Numbered from the stretch's first letter, positions 51,090 through 60,127 are shown. The stretch: DNA of 64,000 nucleotides from Clostridium_AI sp964409685 (GCA_964409685.1 CAYPEJ010000005.1:1-64000), one strand, 5' to 3'. The notes: a model not told the origin generated them from the sequence alone. Translations and numbers: made by a program.

Positions 51090-51431
51090 TCATTCCCCCA
51101 AAAAACCAATATCCATATTAACACTATCTAAGATAGAATGGTTTACTTGTTTCATCATATTGCTAAAGTGTCTTTCTGCAATTAAGAATTCCAATGTCAA
51201 CTCATTGCTGTGAATATCTTTAAATTCGTTCATCAGTTCATTTTGAAAATTCGTATAATCTTTTACGTCGGATACTTGAATCTCGAAACGACGTTTTCTG
51301 TACTCATTTACTCTTTTTAACAAAACAGGATTTTTCTCAATCTCTGCATATAATCGATGATATTCTTGATATGCTTCACTTTCTTGTATTGTTTGTATTA
51401 ATTCTTGTGTTGCATTTAAAACTTTTTTCAT
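51090..51431 (-). CDS. YlbF family regulator
   Basis: A 113-residue, mostly helical cytosolic protein of the YlbF/YmcA (RicF/RicA) family. In Bacillus these proteins form a complex that assists RNase Y in mRNA maturation and supports sporulation and competence. Visible: LIQTIQESEAYQEYHRLYAEIEKNPVLLKRVNEYR and the C-terminal EFLIAERHFSNMMKQVNHSI. Its position directly after the RNase J gene fits an RNA-processing role. There is no iron-sulphur cysteine. Confidence 0.82.
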   Translation of the reverse strand: MKKVLNATQELIQTIQESEAYQEYHRLYAEIEKNPVLLKRVNEYRKRRFEIQVSDVKDYTNFQNELMNEFKDIHSNELTLEFLIAERHFSNMMKQVNHSILDSVNMDIGFLGE

Positions 51432-51452
51432 ACTTGTATACTCCCTTTGATT

Positions 51453-53123
51453 TTAAACTTCCATAATGATAGGAAGGATCATAGGATCTCTCTTTGTTTT
51501 CTTCCATAAATAATCACTTAAGGAATCTCTGATTTCATTCTTGATTCTTCCCCAGTCTGTTACATTATGGCTTAAACATTTTGTAAGAGCATCATTTACA
51601 ACGTCCCTAGCTTCATCCATAAGATTTTCAGATTCTCTTACATATACGAAACCTCTTGATACGATATCTGGTCCCGCTAATACTTGATTGCTGTATTTTT
51701 CAAGTGTTACTACGATAATAATTAAACCATTTTCAGATAAATGTTGTCTATCACGTAATACGATATTTCCAACATCACCAACACCTAAACCATCTACTAA
51801 TACACCAGATGCTGGTACATGATCAACGATTTCACCTTTTTCATAAGATAAATCTAATACATCACCAGAAGATAAGATAAAGATATTTTCTTTTGGAATA
51901 CCCATACCTTCTGCTAATTCTGCATGTCCAATTAAGTGTCTGTATTCACCATGGGCAGGAATCGCATATTTTGGTTTTGTTAATGCGTAAATTAATTTGA
52001 TTTCTTCTTGGCAAGCATGTCCAGAAACATGTGTGTCTTGGAATATAACTTTCGCACCCTTCATAGATAATTCATTGATTACCTTGGATACAGATTTTTC
52101 GTTACCAGGAATTGGCTTTGAACTAAAGATAACCGTATCACCTGGTTTAATTGTAACTTTACGATGAATGGATGCTGCCATTCTAGATAATGCAGCCATT
52201 GCTTCACCTTGACTTCCAGTCGTAATTAATACAATCTGATCGTCTGTATAATTCTTCATCTGCTCAATATCAATTAAGATATTGTCTGGCATGGAGATAT
52301 AACCTAATTCAGAAGCAGTAGTCATAATGTTGACCATACTTCTTCCTTCAATTACTACTTTACGTCCAAAGCGCTCCGCAGAATTGATAATCTGTTGAAC
52401 ACGGTCTACATTGGATGCAAATGTTGCAACAATAATTCTATTCTTAGAATTCTCAGCAAAAATATTATCAAATGTCTTACCAACGGTACGTTCTGACATG
52501 GTATAGCCTGGTGATAATACATTTGTACTGTCACACATTAATGCTAAAACGCCTTTTTTACCAATCTCACCAAAACGTTGTAAGTCAATTGTTTCACCAA
52601 AAACAGGTGTATAATCTACTTTAAAGTCACCTGTATGAACAATGATACCTGCTGGTGTATAAATCGCTAATGCTGCAGAATCAGCAATACTGTGATTCGT
52701 ACGAATAAATTCGATACGGAAACATCCAAGGTTAATAGATTGACCATATTTGATTACTTTACGTTTTGTAGTTTTCATCAAATTGTGTTCTTTTAACTTA
52801 TTTTCAATAATGCCCATCGTTAATTTTGTAGCATAAACTGGTACATTAATATCTTTCAACACATAAGGAAGACTTCCGATGTGATCTTCGTGACCATGTG
52901 TAATCACAAATCCTTTTACCTTTTTGATGTTTTCTTTTAAATACGTAACATCTGGTATTACTAAATCAATTCCTAACATGTCGTCTTCTGGGAAGGACAG
53001 ACCACAATCTACAACAATAATAGAATCTTCGAATTCAAATGCAGTAATATTCATCCCGATCTGTTCCATACCACCTAAAGGAATAATTTTTACCCCTTTA
53101 TCTGATAATTCTTTTAATTTCAA
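51453..53123 (-). CDS. rnj: Ribonuclease J
   Basis: A 556-residue metallo-beta-lactamase/beta-CASP ribonuclease with 5'-to-3' exo- and endonuclease activity in mRNA and rRNA processing. Motif 2 is THGHEDHIG; other active-site parts are VHTGDFKVDYTP, the beta-CASP segments MCDSTNVLSPG and IVATFASNVDRVQQI, and KPKYAIPAHGEYRHL. The C-terminal domain is present. The start is TTG at 53123, with GGAGG 7 bases upstream. It lies in the conserved cluster IreB-RuvX-DUF1292-Fur-RNase J-YlbF. Confidence 0.94.
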   Translation of the reverse strand: MKLKELSDKGVKIIPLGGMEQIGMNITAFEFEDSIIVVDCGLSFPEDDMLGIDLVIPDVTYLKENIKKVKGFVITHGHEDHIGSLPYVLKDINVPVYATKLTMGIIENKLKEHNLMKTTKRKVIKYGQSINLGCFRIEFIRTNHSIADSAALAIYTPAGIIVHTGDFKVDYTPVFGETIDLQRFGEIGKKGVLALMCDSTNVLSPGYTMSERTVGKTFDNIFAENSKNRIIVATFASNVDRVQQIINSAERFGRKVVIEGRSMVNIMTTASELGYISMPDNILIDIEQMKNYTDDQIVLITTGSQGEAMAALSRMAASIHRKVTIKPGDTVIFSSKPIPGNEKSVSKVINELSMKGAKVIFQDTHVSGHACQEEIKLIYALTKPKYAIPAHGEYRHLIGHAELAEGMGIPKENIFILSSGDVLDLSYEKGEIVDHVPASGVLVDGLGVGDVGNIVLRDRQHLSENGLIIIVVTLEKYSNQVLAGPDIVSRGFVYVRESENLMDEARDVVNDALTKCLSHNVTDWGRIKNEIRDSLSDYLWKKTKRDPMILPIIMEV

Positions 53124-53190
53124 AATAGCACCTCCATAATTTTTTATGTACTAAGTGCATAATGAAATATTAGTTTTCTTTTTATTTACT

Positions 53191-53664
53191 TTATTCAGTT
53201 GTCGGTTCATCTAGGCCTTCTTTTTGCCTACAGTTTTGACAATAACCATATAATTTCACTTCGTGATCTACTACCTTGAAATCAAGTGATTTTTGAATTC
53301 GCTCTTCTAATACTTCTAGTAAATCGTCTTCAAATGTTAATACCGAATGACATGCTAGACAAATTAAATGATGATGGTGATGACAACCTTCTCTATTTCT
53401 GCTGCCAATTTCATAACGAACAAACCCATCATCTAGATTTAACTTATCAATCACTTCTAACTCATTAAGCATCTGAATGGTACGATATACTGTTGCCAAA
53501 CCAATTTCAGGATACTTCTCTTTTACAAAACCATATATTTCTTCAGCTGTTAAGTGTTCTCCCGGTCTGTCTTCCAACACTTCTAAAATTGCAATTCGTT
53601 GATTTGTCACTTTTAAACCATTTGCTTTTAATAAATCCTTAAAATAATCTTGTTTATTAGGCAT
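53191..53664 (-). CDS. Fur family metal-responsive regulator
   Basis: A 157-residue transcription factor of the Fur family. The winged helix is at about 10-80 (LKVTNQRIAILEVLED, LATVYRTIQML), followed by the metal-binding dimerisation domain with HHHHHLICLACHSV and YGYCQNC, giving a CxxC structural zinc pair at each position, and the site-2 histidines. It is likely an iron (Fur) or peroxide (PerR) sensor; the residues that separate the two cannot be assigned reliably here. The start at 53664 follows AAAGGTGAG; six codons upstream an alternative lacks spacing. Confidence 0.9.
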   Translation of the reverse strand: MPNKQDYFKDLLKANGLKVTNQRIAILEVLEDRPGEHLTAEEIYGFVKEKYPEIGLATVYRTIQMLNELEVIDKLNLDDGFVRYEIGSRNREGCHHHHHLICLACHSVLTFEDDLLEVLEERIQKSLDFKVVDHEVKLYGYCQNCRQKEGLDEPTTE

Positions 53665-53754
53665 CTTCTCACCTTTTCGCAATAAAATTCGAACTAATAT
53701 TTATACACTAAGTCCATATCTTCTTAATTCTTATAATGGCATAATCTTGTTTTT

Positions 53755-54027
53755 TTATTCCAATTCAATATCTAGGTCATCCATGAGCTCTGTAAAAACT
53801 TTAGATAACGCATTTAGTTGTTCTTCATCTTCTACGACTTCGTAAATAGCTTCTGTTGCTTCTGGTTCAGAAACGTCAACTAAAATTAAAGCATTCGCTT
53901 CTTCTCCTTCATTATCATCTGCAACTAAAAGAAAATTCTTACCATTTATCTTAGTTTCTTCTAATACATAAAATTCAATTTCTTCACCGTCTTCTGAAGT
54001 AAAAACTAATTTTTCATTTTTTCCCAT
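53755..54027 (-). CDS. DUF1292 family protein (YrzB-like)
   Basis: A 90-residue acidic protein of the DUF1292 family (KLVFTSEDGEEIEFYVLEETKINGKNFLLVADD ... EEQLNALSKVFTELMDDLDIELE). It lies 10 bp after ruvX, the standard place for this gene in Firmicutes. The function is unknown. GGAG is 7 bases before the ATG. A longer paralogue is at 101-427. Confidence 0.9.
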   Translation of the reverse strand: MGKNEKLVFTSEDGEEIEFYVLEETKINGKNFLLVADDNEGEEANALILVDVSEPEATEAIYEVVEDEEQLNALSKVFTELMDDLDIELE

Positions 54028-54037
54028 GTTTGTCTCC

Positions 54038-54478
54038 TTAATTATCGCGCTTTTGTAAGCTCAACCATTCTAAATATCCTTGTAAAATGAAAACGGCAGC
54101 CACTTTGTCAACTACTTTTGCACGAGCTTCACGTCTCACATTTCCTTCAATCATCGCCTGATGTGCAGATACAGTTGTAAGTCTTTCATCCCATAAAATC
54201 ACTTCGATTCCAAGGCGATTTTCTAGTTTTTTCTTAAACTCTTCTGATTTATCTGCTCGCTCACCGATTGTATTATTCATATTTTTCGGATAGCCTAATA
54301 CAATCTTATCTACTTCATATTCTTTTACTAGTTCTTCAATACGTGCAAGTGTTTGTCGAACTTTATTTTCATGTTTTCTTGTAATAACTTCAATGCCTTG
54401 GGCAGTAATGTGAAGTTCATCACTAATGGCAACTCCACATGTAACTGACCCAAAATCTAGTCCCATTATACGACTCAT
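54038..54478 (-). CDS. ruvX: Holliday junction resolvase-like protein RuvX (YqgF)
   Basis: A 146-residue RNase H-fold nuclease, RuvX/YqgF, implicated in 16S rRNA pre-processing and junction resolution. The catalytic acidic residues are in IMGLDFGSVTCGVAISD, VLGYPKNMN and LWDERLTTVSAHQAM, with the final VVDKVAAVFILQGYL. Its ATG overlaps the stop of the IreB gene (ATGA). Length is normal. Confidence 0.93.
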   Translation of the reverse strand: MSRIMGLDFGSVTCGVAISDELHITAQGIEVITRKHENKVRQTLARIEELVKEYEVDKIVLGYPKNMNNTIGERADKSEEFKKKLENRLGIEVILWDERLTTVSAHQAMIEGNVRREARAKVVDKVAAVFILQGYLEWLSLQKRDN

Positions 54479-54735
54479 AGTAAATTCCTATCTATATAAT
54501 TTTTCAAAAGTTCTTCTAAAATCTCGTCACGATCAACTTTCATAATGAGACTTCTTGCCCCTTTATGACTTGTAATATAAGTTGGATCTCCAGACATGAT
54601 ATAACCAATAATCTGACTGACTGGATTATATCCTTTCTCAACCAAGGCCTCATATACCTTTGCGATCATATCACTTACTTGTATCTCAGGTTCTTTTGGT
54701 ATGTTAAAAAACTGTGTATTATTAATTTCCTCCAT
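54475..54735 (-). CDS. IreB family regulatory phosphoprotein
   Basis: An 86-residue protein of the IreB (DUF965, YrzL) family. IreB is a substrate of the IreK/PrkC serine-threonine kinase in enterococci and affects cephalosporin resistance. Visible: VYEALVEKGYNPVSQIIGYIMSGDPTYITSHKGARSLIMKVDRDEILEELLKNYI, the near-invariant family core. The N-terminal Thr-containing segment that is phosphorylated is short here (NNTQFFN). First gene of the cluster; a promoter lies upstream. Confidence 0.93.
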   Translation of the reverse strand: MEEINNTQFFNIPKEPEIQVSDMIAKVYEALVEKGYNPVSQIIGYIMSGDPTYITSHKGARSLIMKVDRDEILEELLKNYIDRNLL

Positions 54736-54793
54736 TTAGTCACTTCCTTACTAATGTTCCTTTTTTATATCTTCCGATCACGCCATTACATAT

Positions 54794-54822
54794 ATATTAA
54801 TATAAAAGAAATAAAATAGCAA
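54794..54822 (-). promoter_or_regulatory. Promoter of the IreB-RuvX cluster
   Basis: TTGCTA (54817-54822) and TAATAT (54794-54799) on the minus strand are 17 bp apart, about 60 bp upstream of the IreB gene. Confidence 0.6.
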
Positions 54823-54904
54823 CCCTTTTCTAAGCGACAATGTATGCCTTAAAATTTTTCACACATTTCTCTCACTTTAAACAAAGGATAAAAATTTATT
54901 CAAT

Positions 54905-56278
54905 TTACATCTCACAAATTAACAGTTCATCGTTGTGAATCGCCACTGGACGTACTGTTTTAATTTGATTTGTATAATCTTCGTCACCTGCTTCTAATGC
55001 AAATTTCACATATCTTTCATTGTGTCCAACGAAATAATCTTTTCCATTAATTGTAACTTTTTCCTCGAATAACACATTTTGATTAAATTTTGACATTACT
55101 TCCAAATAATCCAATCTCATATTCTTTTCTAATTGAATTACTTTCTCACTTCTTTGTGTTTTTACATGCTCTGGAACTTGGTTAGGCATTCCTTCTGCTT
55201 TTGTTCCTTTACGAACAGAATATTTGAAAACGTGCATTTGTGAGAAATGAATTTCATCTAAAAAATGATAGGTTGTTTCTAATTCTTCTTCTGTTTCACC
55301 TGGGAATCCTACAATAATATCGGTGGTAATTGCTGGTTGTTCGTAGTATTTACGAATAATTCCTACATTTGTGCGGAACTCTTCTGTTGTGTATCTTCGA
55401 TTCATTCTTGTTAATGTTTCATCACATCCACTTTGTAGGGATAGATGGAAATGTGGACATACTTTTTCTAGTTTGCTTAACTGTGAAATAAAGGATTCTG
55501 TGATAATTCTTGGTTCTAGGGAACCTAGACGAATTCGTTTGATTCCTTCAATCTTGCTGATTTCTGCCATAAGTTCTAAAAGTGGTCTACCTTCTAGTGT
55601 AATAAAATCATGTTTTACACTTTCTTCGCTCCAAGGTTTTAGGTCTACCCCGTAAGAAGATAAATGAATTCCTGTTAAGATAACTTCTTGGCAACCTGTT
55701 TCCACTAAACGATTTACTTCTTGTAATACATCTTCCATTTCTCTACTACGAACTCTTCCTCTTGCAAATGGAATGATACAGTAAGAACAGAATTGATTAC
55801 AACCGTCTTGGATCTTGATAACAGCTCTTGTCATTTCACCTGCTGTATTGATTTCAAGCTTTTCATATTCTTTTTCCATATGAATCTTTGGTGTAAAGTT
55901 ATTTAACACTTCAATTCCATTGGATGACATATATTCCTCAACAACTTCAACTACATTTCCCTTTTTATTGTTTCCGATAATTAAATCCACTGCCATATCT
56001 TCTTTTACGGCTTCACCTGCCGCTTGCACATAACATCCTGCCGCTACTACAATGGAGTTTGGATTCTTTTTCTTTGCTTTGTGAAGCATCTGTCTAGATT
56101 TACGATCCGCCATGTTTGTTACAGTACATGTATTTACAATGTAAATATCTGCTTCTTCGGAGAATGCAACTAGCTCATATCCAGCATTTTGGAATAATGT
56201 TTCCATTGCATTTGTCTCGTAAGTATTTACTTTGCAGCCTAATGTTAAAAATGCTACTTTACCTTTATTTATGTTCAT
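54905..56278 (-). CDS. mtaB: tRNA (N6-threonylcarbamoyladenosine37-C2)-methylthiotransferase MtaB
   Basis: A 457-residue radical SAM methylthiotransferase that converts t6A37 to ms2t6A in tRNAs reading ANN codons. It has the N-terminal cluster domain (LGCKVNTYETNAM, VNTCTVTNMADRKSRQ, AAGCYVQAAGE), the radical SAM motif CNQFCSYCIIPFARGR and a C-terminal TRAM domain (FEEKVTINGKDYFVGHNERYVKF). All six cluster cysteines are seen. This is MtaB, not MiaB, by size and by the LGCKVN start. AAGGTG lies 9 bases before the ATG. Confidence 0.94.
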   Translation of the reverse strand: MNINKGKVAFLTLGCKVNTYETNAMETLFQNAGYELVAFSEEADIYIVNTCTVTNMADRKSRQMLHKAKKKNPNSIVVAAGCYVQAAGEAVKEDMAVDLIIGNNKKGNVVEVVEEYMSSNGIEVLNNFTPKIHMEKEYEKLEINTAGEMTRAVIKIQDGCNQFCSYCIIPFARGRVRSREMEDVLQEVNRLVETGCQEVILTGIHLSSYGVDLKPWSEESVKHDFITLEGRPLLELMAEISKIEGIKRIRLGSLEPRIITESFISQLSKLEKVCPHFHLSLQSGCDETLTRMNRRYTTEEFRTNVGIIRKYYEQPAITTDIIVGFPGETEEELETTYHFLDEIHFSQMHVFKYSVRKGTKAEGMPNQVPEHVKTQRSEKVIQLEKNMRLDYLEVMSKFNQNVLFEEKVTINGKDYFVGHNERYVKFALEAGDEDYTNQIKTVRPVAIHNDELLICEM

Positions 56279-56294
56279 TACTTTTACACCTTAA

Positions 56295-56335
56295 TTCTAA
56301 AAAACGCAAATCAATGTTCTAACTAAATGATTTGC
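56295..56335 (-). promoter_or_regulatory. Attenuator-like hairpin in the mtaB leader
   Basis: GCAAATCA (56306-56313) pairs with TGATTTGC (56328-56335), and the minus-strand transcript continues into GTTTTTT, the form of an intrinsic terminator. It lies 27 bp before the mtaB start codon, and no minus-strand gene precedes it. A ribosome site and a four-codon ORF (ATG at about 56337) overlap the stem. Confidence 0.45.
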
Positions 56336-56512
56336 ATGTTTCCTTTCTTTTATATTTCTGGTTTGATATTTCTTGTTTGATTTCCCTGTTAAAATTTTTA
56401 AAGTTTTATCAGTTTTTTAAAATCTTCCACAAAAATGCGTAATTTTTTCCCTATTCTTTCTTCTGTACTTTGTTTTTAACCTGTTCATACTGAATTTTAT
56501 CAACTTTGTATA

Positions 56513-56541
56513 TTGACTTTTATATTTCCTAAATGTACTAT
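56513..56541 (+). promoter_or_regulatory. Promoter of the HPr-like gene
   Basis: TTGACT (56513-56518) and TACTAT (56536-56541) are 17 bp apart, 34 bp before the start codon. Confidence 0.65.
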
Positions 56542-56574
56542 ATAATCATAGAAATAAAAAAAGGAGGACTTCAA

Positions 56575-56808
56575 ATGAAGACAGTTAAGATTTCATTAAA
56601 TTCTATTGATAAGGTAAAAACATTTGTAAATGATATTACAAAATTCCAAGCTGATTTCGACCTAGTTTCTGGAAGATATGTGATCGATGCAAAATCCATC
56701 ATGGGAATTTTCAGTTTAGACTTATCTAAGCCAATCGATTTAAACATTCATGCAGAGGAAGACGTTCAAGAAATTATTGACGTACTTGCACCTTACATTG
56801 TGGAATAA
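56575..56808 (+). CDS. HPr-like protein without the phosphocarrier histidine
   Basis: A 77-residue protein of the HPr fold. In HPr, His15 of a GIHARPA motif carries phosphate from enzyme I; here that segment is replaced (NSIDKVKTFVNDI) and no His is present. The region around Ser46 of HPr, KSIMGIFSLDLSKPI, is intact, so phosphorylation by HPr kinase remains possible, as in the Bacillus regulator Crh. A regulatory, not sugar-transport, role is therefore likely. GGAGGACTTCAA precedes the ATG at 56575. It is monocistronic with its own promoter and terminator. Confidence 0.85.
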   Translation: MKTVKISLNSIDKVKTFVNDITKFQADFDLVSGRYVIDAKSIMGIFSLDLSKPIDLNIHAEEDVQEIIDVLAPYIVE

Positions 56809-56845
56809 TCTTTTACTTATTAATTATATTGAGTACGTAATAGGG

Positions 56846-56870
56846 GAGGATACCCAGTATCCTCTTTTTT
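56846..56870 (+). terminator. Terminator of the HPr-like gene
   Basis: An 8-bp stem (56846-56853 and 56857-56864, 3-nt loop) is followed by six T. Confidence 0.9.
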
Positions 56871-56915
56871 ATTTCTGCATTAATATTATTGCTTTGTACT
56901 CTTGTTCATATTTTT

Positions 56916-56948
56916 GCTCAGTCTAGAAATTCTAGACTGAGCATTTTT
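56916..56948 (+). terminator. Second terminator-like palindrome before thiI
   Basis: A 13-bp perfect inverted repeat (56916-56928 and 56930-56942) is followed on the plus strand by ATTTTT. The loop would be small. The T run is on the plus side only, although thiI ends nearby on the minus strand; it may back up the terminator at 56846. Confidence 0.6.
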
Positions 56949-56964
56949 ATTTTCCTATCAAAAT

Positions 56965-58143
56965 TTACTGAATTTGAATTTTTTCAACTGTATCCAATGC
57001 AGTTTTTACAAGTTCATCAATTTTTTCTTCTAATCTTTGTTCAGAACGTTTGATTACTTTTAAGTTTGGTTTTGTAACTGGATGTTTTGCAACAAAGATT
57101 GTACAACAATCTTCAAATGGTTGAATGGATGTTTCGTATGTTCCGATTTTTTCGGATACGTCAACGATCTCTTGTTTATCAAAACCGATTAATGGTCTAT
57201 AAACTGGTAAGGTACATACTTCGTTTGTTGCTGCTAAACTTTGCATTGTCTGGCTGGCAACCTGTCCAATACTTTCGCCTGTGATAAGACCTAAGCTACC
57301 GTCTTGCTTTGCAAGTTCTTCTGCGATTTTCATCATATATCTTCTCATAATGATTGTTAACTCTTCATGAGGGCATTGTTCGTAGATATAAAGCTGAATA
57401 TCTGTAAAATTAACGATATTTAATTCCATTGGTCCAGAATATCTTGCAACTAATTTTGCTAAATCTACAACTTTTTGTTTTGCACGCTCACTTGTGTAAG
57501 GTGGTGCGTGGAAATAAGTCGCTGCTAATTTTACACCACGTTTTGCAATCATATATCCCGCTACTGGACTGTCGATACCACCAGAAAGTAATAACATGGC
57601 TTTTCCGTTTGTACCAACTGGCATACCGCCTGGTCCTGGAATTGTCATAGAGTAGATATAAGCACGATTTCTTACTTCGATGTGAATACGAACTTCTGGC
57701 TTATGAACATCTACGGATAATTGACTGAATTCATTTAATAAATATTCTCCCATATCCATACAGATCTGCGGAGATGTTAAAGGATACGATTTATCTGCAC
57801 GTTTTGCTTCTACTTTAAATGTAAATGCCTTTCCTTCGTACACTTTTTCTACATAATCTTTTACTGCTGGTTTTAAGTTTTCCCAACTTACATTCTCAAC
57901 TAATACCACTGGACAGATTTGCGCAACGCCAAATACTCTTTTCATTGCTGCGATAGCATCATCGTAATCGAATTCGCTTAACGCTTCTACATAAATTCTT
58001 CCTTGGTCCTTAACTACTTGGAATTCACCTTCTACACTTGATAACGCAAACGCAATCTGGTTTTTTAATGCATTTTCAAAGATAAAACGATTTTTTCCCT
58101 TGATACCAATTTCTGCATACTTAATTAAAAATGCTTGAAACAT
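56965..58143 (-). CDS. thiI: tRNA 4-thiouridine synthetase ThiI
   Basis: A 392-residue enzyme that adds sulphur to U8 of tRNA (and may supply thiamine synthesis). It has an N-terminal ferredoxin-like/THUMP region (MFQAFLIKYAEIGIKGKNRFIFE, then THUMP to about 165), then the PP-loop ATPase MLLLSGGIDSPVAGYMI and the family motif FEDCCTIFVAKHP. No rhodanese domain is present, as in Bacillus; a dedicated cysteine desulfurase (NifZ-type) supplies sulphur. The gene for such an enzyme lies 29 bp upstream. GGAAAGGG lies before the ATG. Confidence 0.95.
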   Translation of the reverse strand: MFQAFLIKYAEIGIKGKNRFIFENALKNQIAFALSSVEGEFQVVKDQGRIYVEALSEFDYDDAIAAMKRVFGVAQICPVVLVENVSWENLKPAVKDYVEKVYEGKAFTFKVEAKRADKSYPLTSPQICMDMGEYLLNEFSQLSVDVHKPEVRIHIEVRNRAYIYSMTIPGPGGMPVGTNGKAMLLLSGGIDSPVAGYMIAKRGVKLAATYFHAPPYTSERAKQKVVDLAKLVARYSGPMELNIVNFTDIQLYIYEQCPHEELTIIMRRYMMKIAEELAKQDGSLGLITGESIGQVASQTMQSLAATNEVCTLPVYRPLIGFDKQEIVDVSEKIGTYETSIQPFEDCCTIFVAKHPVTKPNLKVIKRSEQRLEEKIDELVKTALDTVEKIQIQ

Positions 58144-58172
58144 ATTTTTCTACCCTTTCCATACTATCCTGC

Positions 58173-59336
58173 CTAATGTCTTGTAAAACGTCGTAACATA
58201 GGAAGAAGTTGTTTTACTTGCTCTATTGCATAGTCCACTTCTTCTACTGTTGTGTGAACAGAAAAACTAAATCGAATTGTGGAGTCTAATAAATCTTTCT
58301 TTACACCAATGGCTTGTAATGTACCGCTCAGTTGTGGGTGGTTAGACGCACATGCGGAACCACTTGATACATAAACACCTCGTTCTTCTAACGCATGTAA
58401 AAGAACTTCTGCACGAATCCCTTGAAAACTTACGCTTACAACGTGTGGCGCAGTATCTCGAACTGAGATATCGCTTACTCCGTTTACTGTTACACCATCT
58501 ATCTCATTGACCATTTGAATAAAATGTTCTTTTAATTCATAAAGCTTTTCCATTTTATCGGTATGATCTTTATAAATTTCTTCTACTGCTTTTCCTAAAC
58601 CTGCGATCCCTGGTACATTTTCTGTTCCAGATCGCATATTATTTTGTTGTCCACCACCAAATAGTAACGGACGAACTTTTACTTTATCGCGAATATAAAG
58701 TACTCCGATTCCTTTTGGTCCATGTAACTTATGACCACTAATGGACAATAAATCTATTCCTAGTTTTTTCGGATAAATCTTGTATTTTCCATATGCTTGA
58801 ATGGCATCTACATGGAATAGTGTCTTAGGATTCATTCCTTTGATCACTTTACTAATCTCATCTATTTTTTCGCAAGTACCAATCTCGTTATTCACGTACA
58901 TAACGGATACTAAAATGGTGTCCTCGCGTACAGAACTTTTTAGTTGTTCCATATCTACATATCCATTGCAATCAACAGATAGGTAAGTCACTTCAAATCC
59001 TTGCTCTTCCAAAAATATAAGTGGATTATGAACAGATGGATGTTCAATCTTTGTCGTAATAATATGTTTTCCTTGACGTTGGTTTGCCATAGCTGCACCA
59101 ATCAAAGCCGTATTATTGGACTCTGTTCCCCCAGACGTAAATATAATTTCTTTCTGCTCCACTTTTAAGGAAGAAGCAATGATTTCTTTTGCATGTTTTA
59201 TATACTGCTCCGCTTCGATCCCCTTTGTATGCATAGATGATGGATTCCCATAACATGCATCTAATGTTTCTTTCATAATAGCTCTAACACTGTCCAAAGG
59301 TTGTGTGGTTGAAGCATTATCTAAATAAGCTTCCAT
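58173..59336 (-). CDS. Cysteine desulfurase (NifS/NifZ-like), partner of ThiI
   Basis: A 387-residue class V aminotransferase-fold PLP enzyme that releases sulphur from cysteine. PLP lysine is in SISGHKLHGPKGIGV; the persulphide cysteine is in SSGSACASNHPQLSGT; the N terminus AYLDNASTTQPLDSVR is typical. The long sulphur-loop form (IscS-like) is not obvious. Its place directly before thiI indicates that it supplies ThiI, like NifZ of Bacillus, although the enzyme may also serve iron-sulphur cluster assembly. GGAG precedes the ATG. Confidence 0.92.
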   Translation of the reverse strand: MEAYLDNASTTQPLDSVRAIMKETLDACYGNPSSMHTKGIEAEQYIKHAKEIIASSLKVEQKEIIFTSGGTESNNTALIGAAMANQRQGKHIITTKIEHPSVHNPLIFLEEQGFEVTYLSVDCNGYVDMEQLKSSVREDTILVSVMYVNNEIGTCEKIDEISKVIKGMNPKTLFHVDAIQAYGKYKIYPKKLGIDLLSISGHKLHGPKGIGVLYIRDKVKVRPLLFGGGQQNNMRSGTENVPGIAGLGKAVEEIYKDHTDKMEKLYELKEHFIQMVNEIDGVTVNGVSDISVRDTAPHVVSVSFQGIRAEVLLHALEERGVYVSSGSACASNHPQLSGTLQAIGVKKDLLDSTIRFSFSVHTTVEEVDYAIEQVKQLLPMLRRFTRH

Positions 59337-59365
59337 TTGTCAAAACTCCTTTAATACCGTCAAAA

Positions 59366-60127
59366 CTACGGATTCATTTGCTCTCGTTCTTGCTCTAACT
59401 CATACATCAAAATAGAAAGAATCGTCAGACCTGCTGTCTCAGTTCTTAAAATTCTTTTGCCTAGTGTAATTGCTCGAAAACCTGCTTCTTCAACCTGTGC
59501 AATTTCTTTTTCATCAAAACCGCCTTCTGGTCCAATGAAAATACCGATAGATGTTCCCTTACAAGCACGTTTTACTTCTTCTACTGTTGTACTCATGTCT
59601 TTTGCTAATTCGTATGGTACTAGACAAAATTCTAGTTCTTTTCCATATGCTACTGCCTCTGAAAAATTCATAACAGAATGAATCTGTGGGATGATCCCCC
59701 TACCAGATTGTTTTGCTGCTGATTCTGCAATTCCTTGCCAGCGTTCTAGTTTCTTCTGTTCTTTCTTACCATCTTCAATCTTAGCAACACAGCGTTTCAT
59801 GGATACCGGAATTATCTCATATACACCAAGTTCTACTGCTTTTTGTACAATTAACTCCATCTTATCTTTCTTTGGAATCCCTTGGAATAAGTATAATTTT
59901 GCAGGTAATTCCGATTCTGTATCATTAATCTGATTAATCTTTGCAATTACTTCATCTTTACTTAATGACGCAAGTTCACAATAGTAATCTTTTCCTTCTC
60001 GATCGCAGATTACAAGATGTTCTCCAATCTCCATTCTCAAAACATTTTTAATGTGATTTACGTCTGAACCAGTTATTCTGATTTCATTCTCACTAATTTG
60101 ACTTTTTTCTACATAAAACCAGTGCAT
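59366..60127 (-). CDS. rsmE: 16S rRNA m3U1498 methyltransferase RsmE
   Basis: A 253-residue SPOUT-fold methyltransferase that methylates U1498 of 16S rRNA. It has an N-terminal PUA-like part (DVNHIKNVLRMEIGEHLVICDREGKDYYCE) and the SPOUT knot with FIGPEGGFDEKEI and LGKRILRTETAGLTI. Length and motifs are complete. It is the first gene of the rsmE-desulfurase-thiI group; a strong promoter lies just upstream, and PrmA is the preceding gene. Confidence 0.94.
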   Translation of the reverse strand: MHWFYVEKSQISENEIRITGSDVNHIKNVLRMEIGEHLVICDREGKDYYCELASLSKDEVIAKINQINDTESELPAKLYLFQGIPKKDKMELIVQKAVELGVYEIIPVSMKRCVAKIEDGKKEQKKLERWQGIAESAAKQSGRGIIPQIHSVMNFSEAVAYGKELEFCLVPYELAKDMSTTVEEVKRACKGTSIGIFIGPEGGFDEKEIAQVEEAGFRAITLGKRILRTETAGLTILSILMYELEQEREQMNP

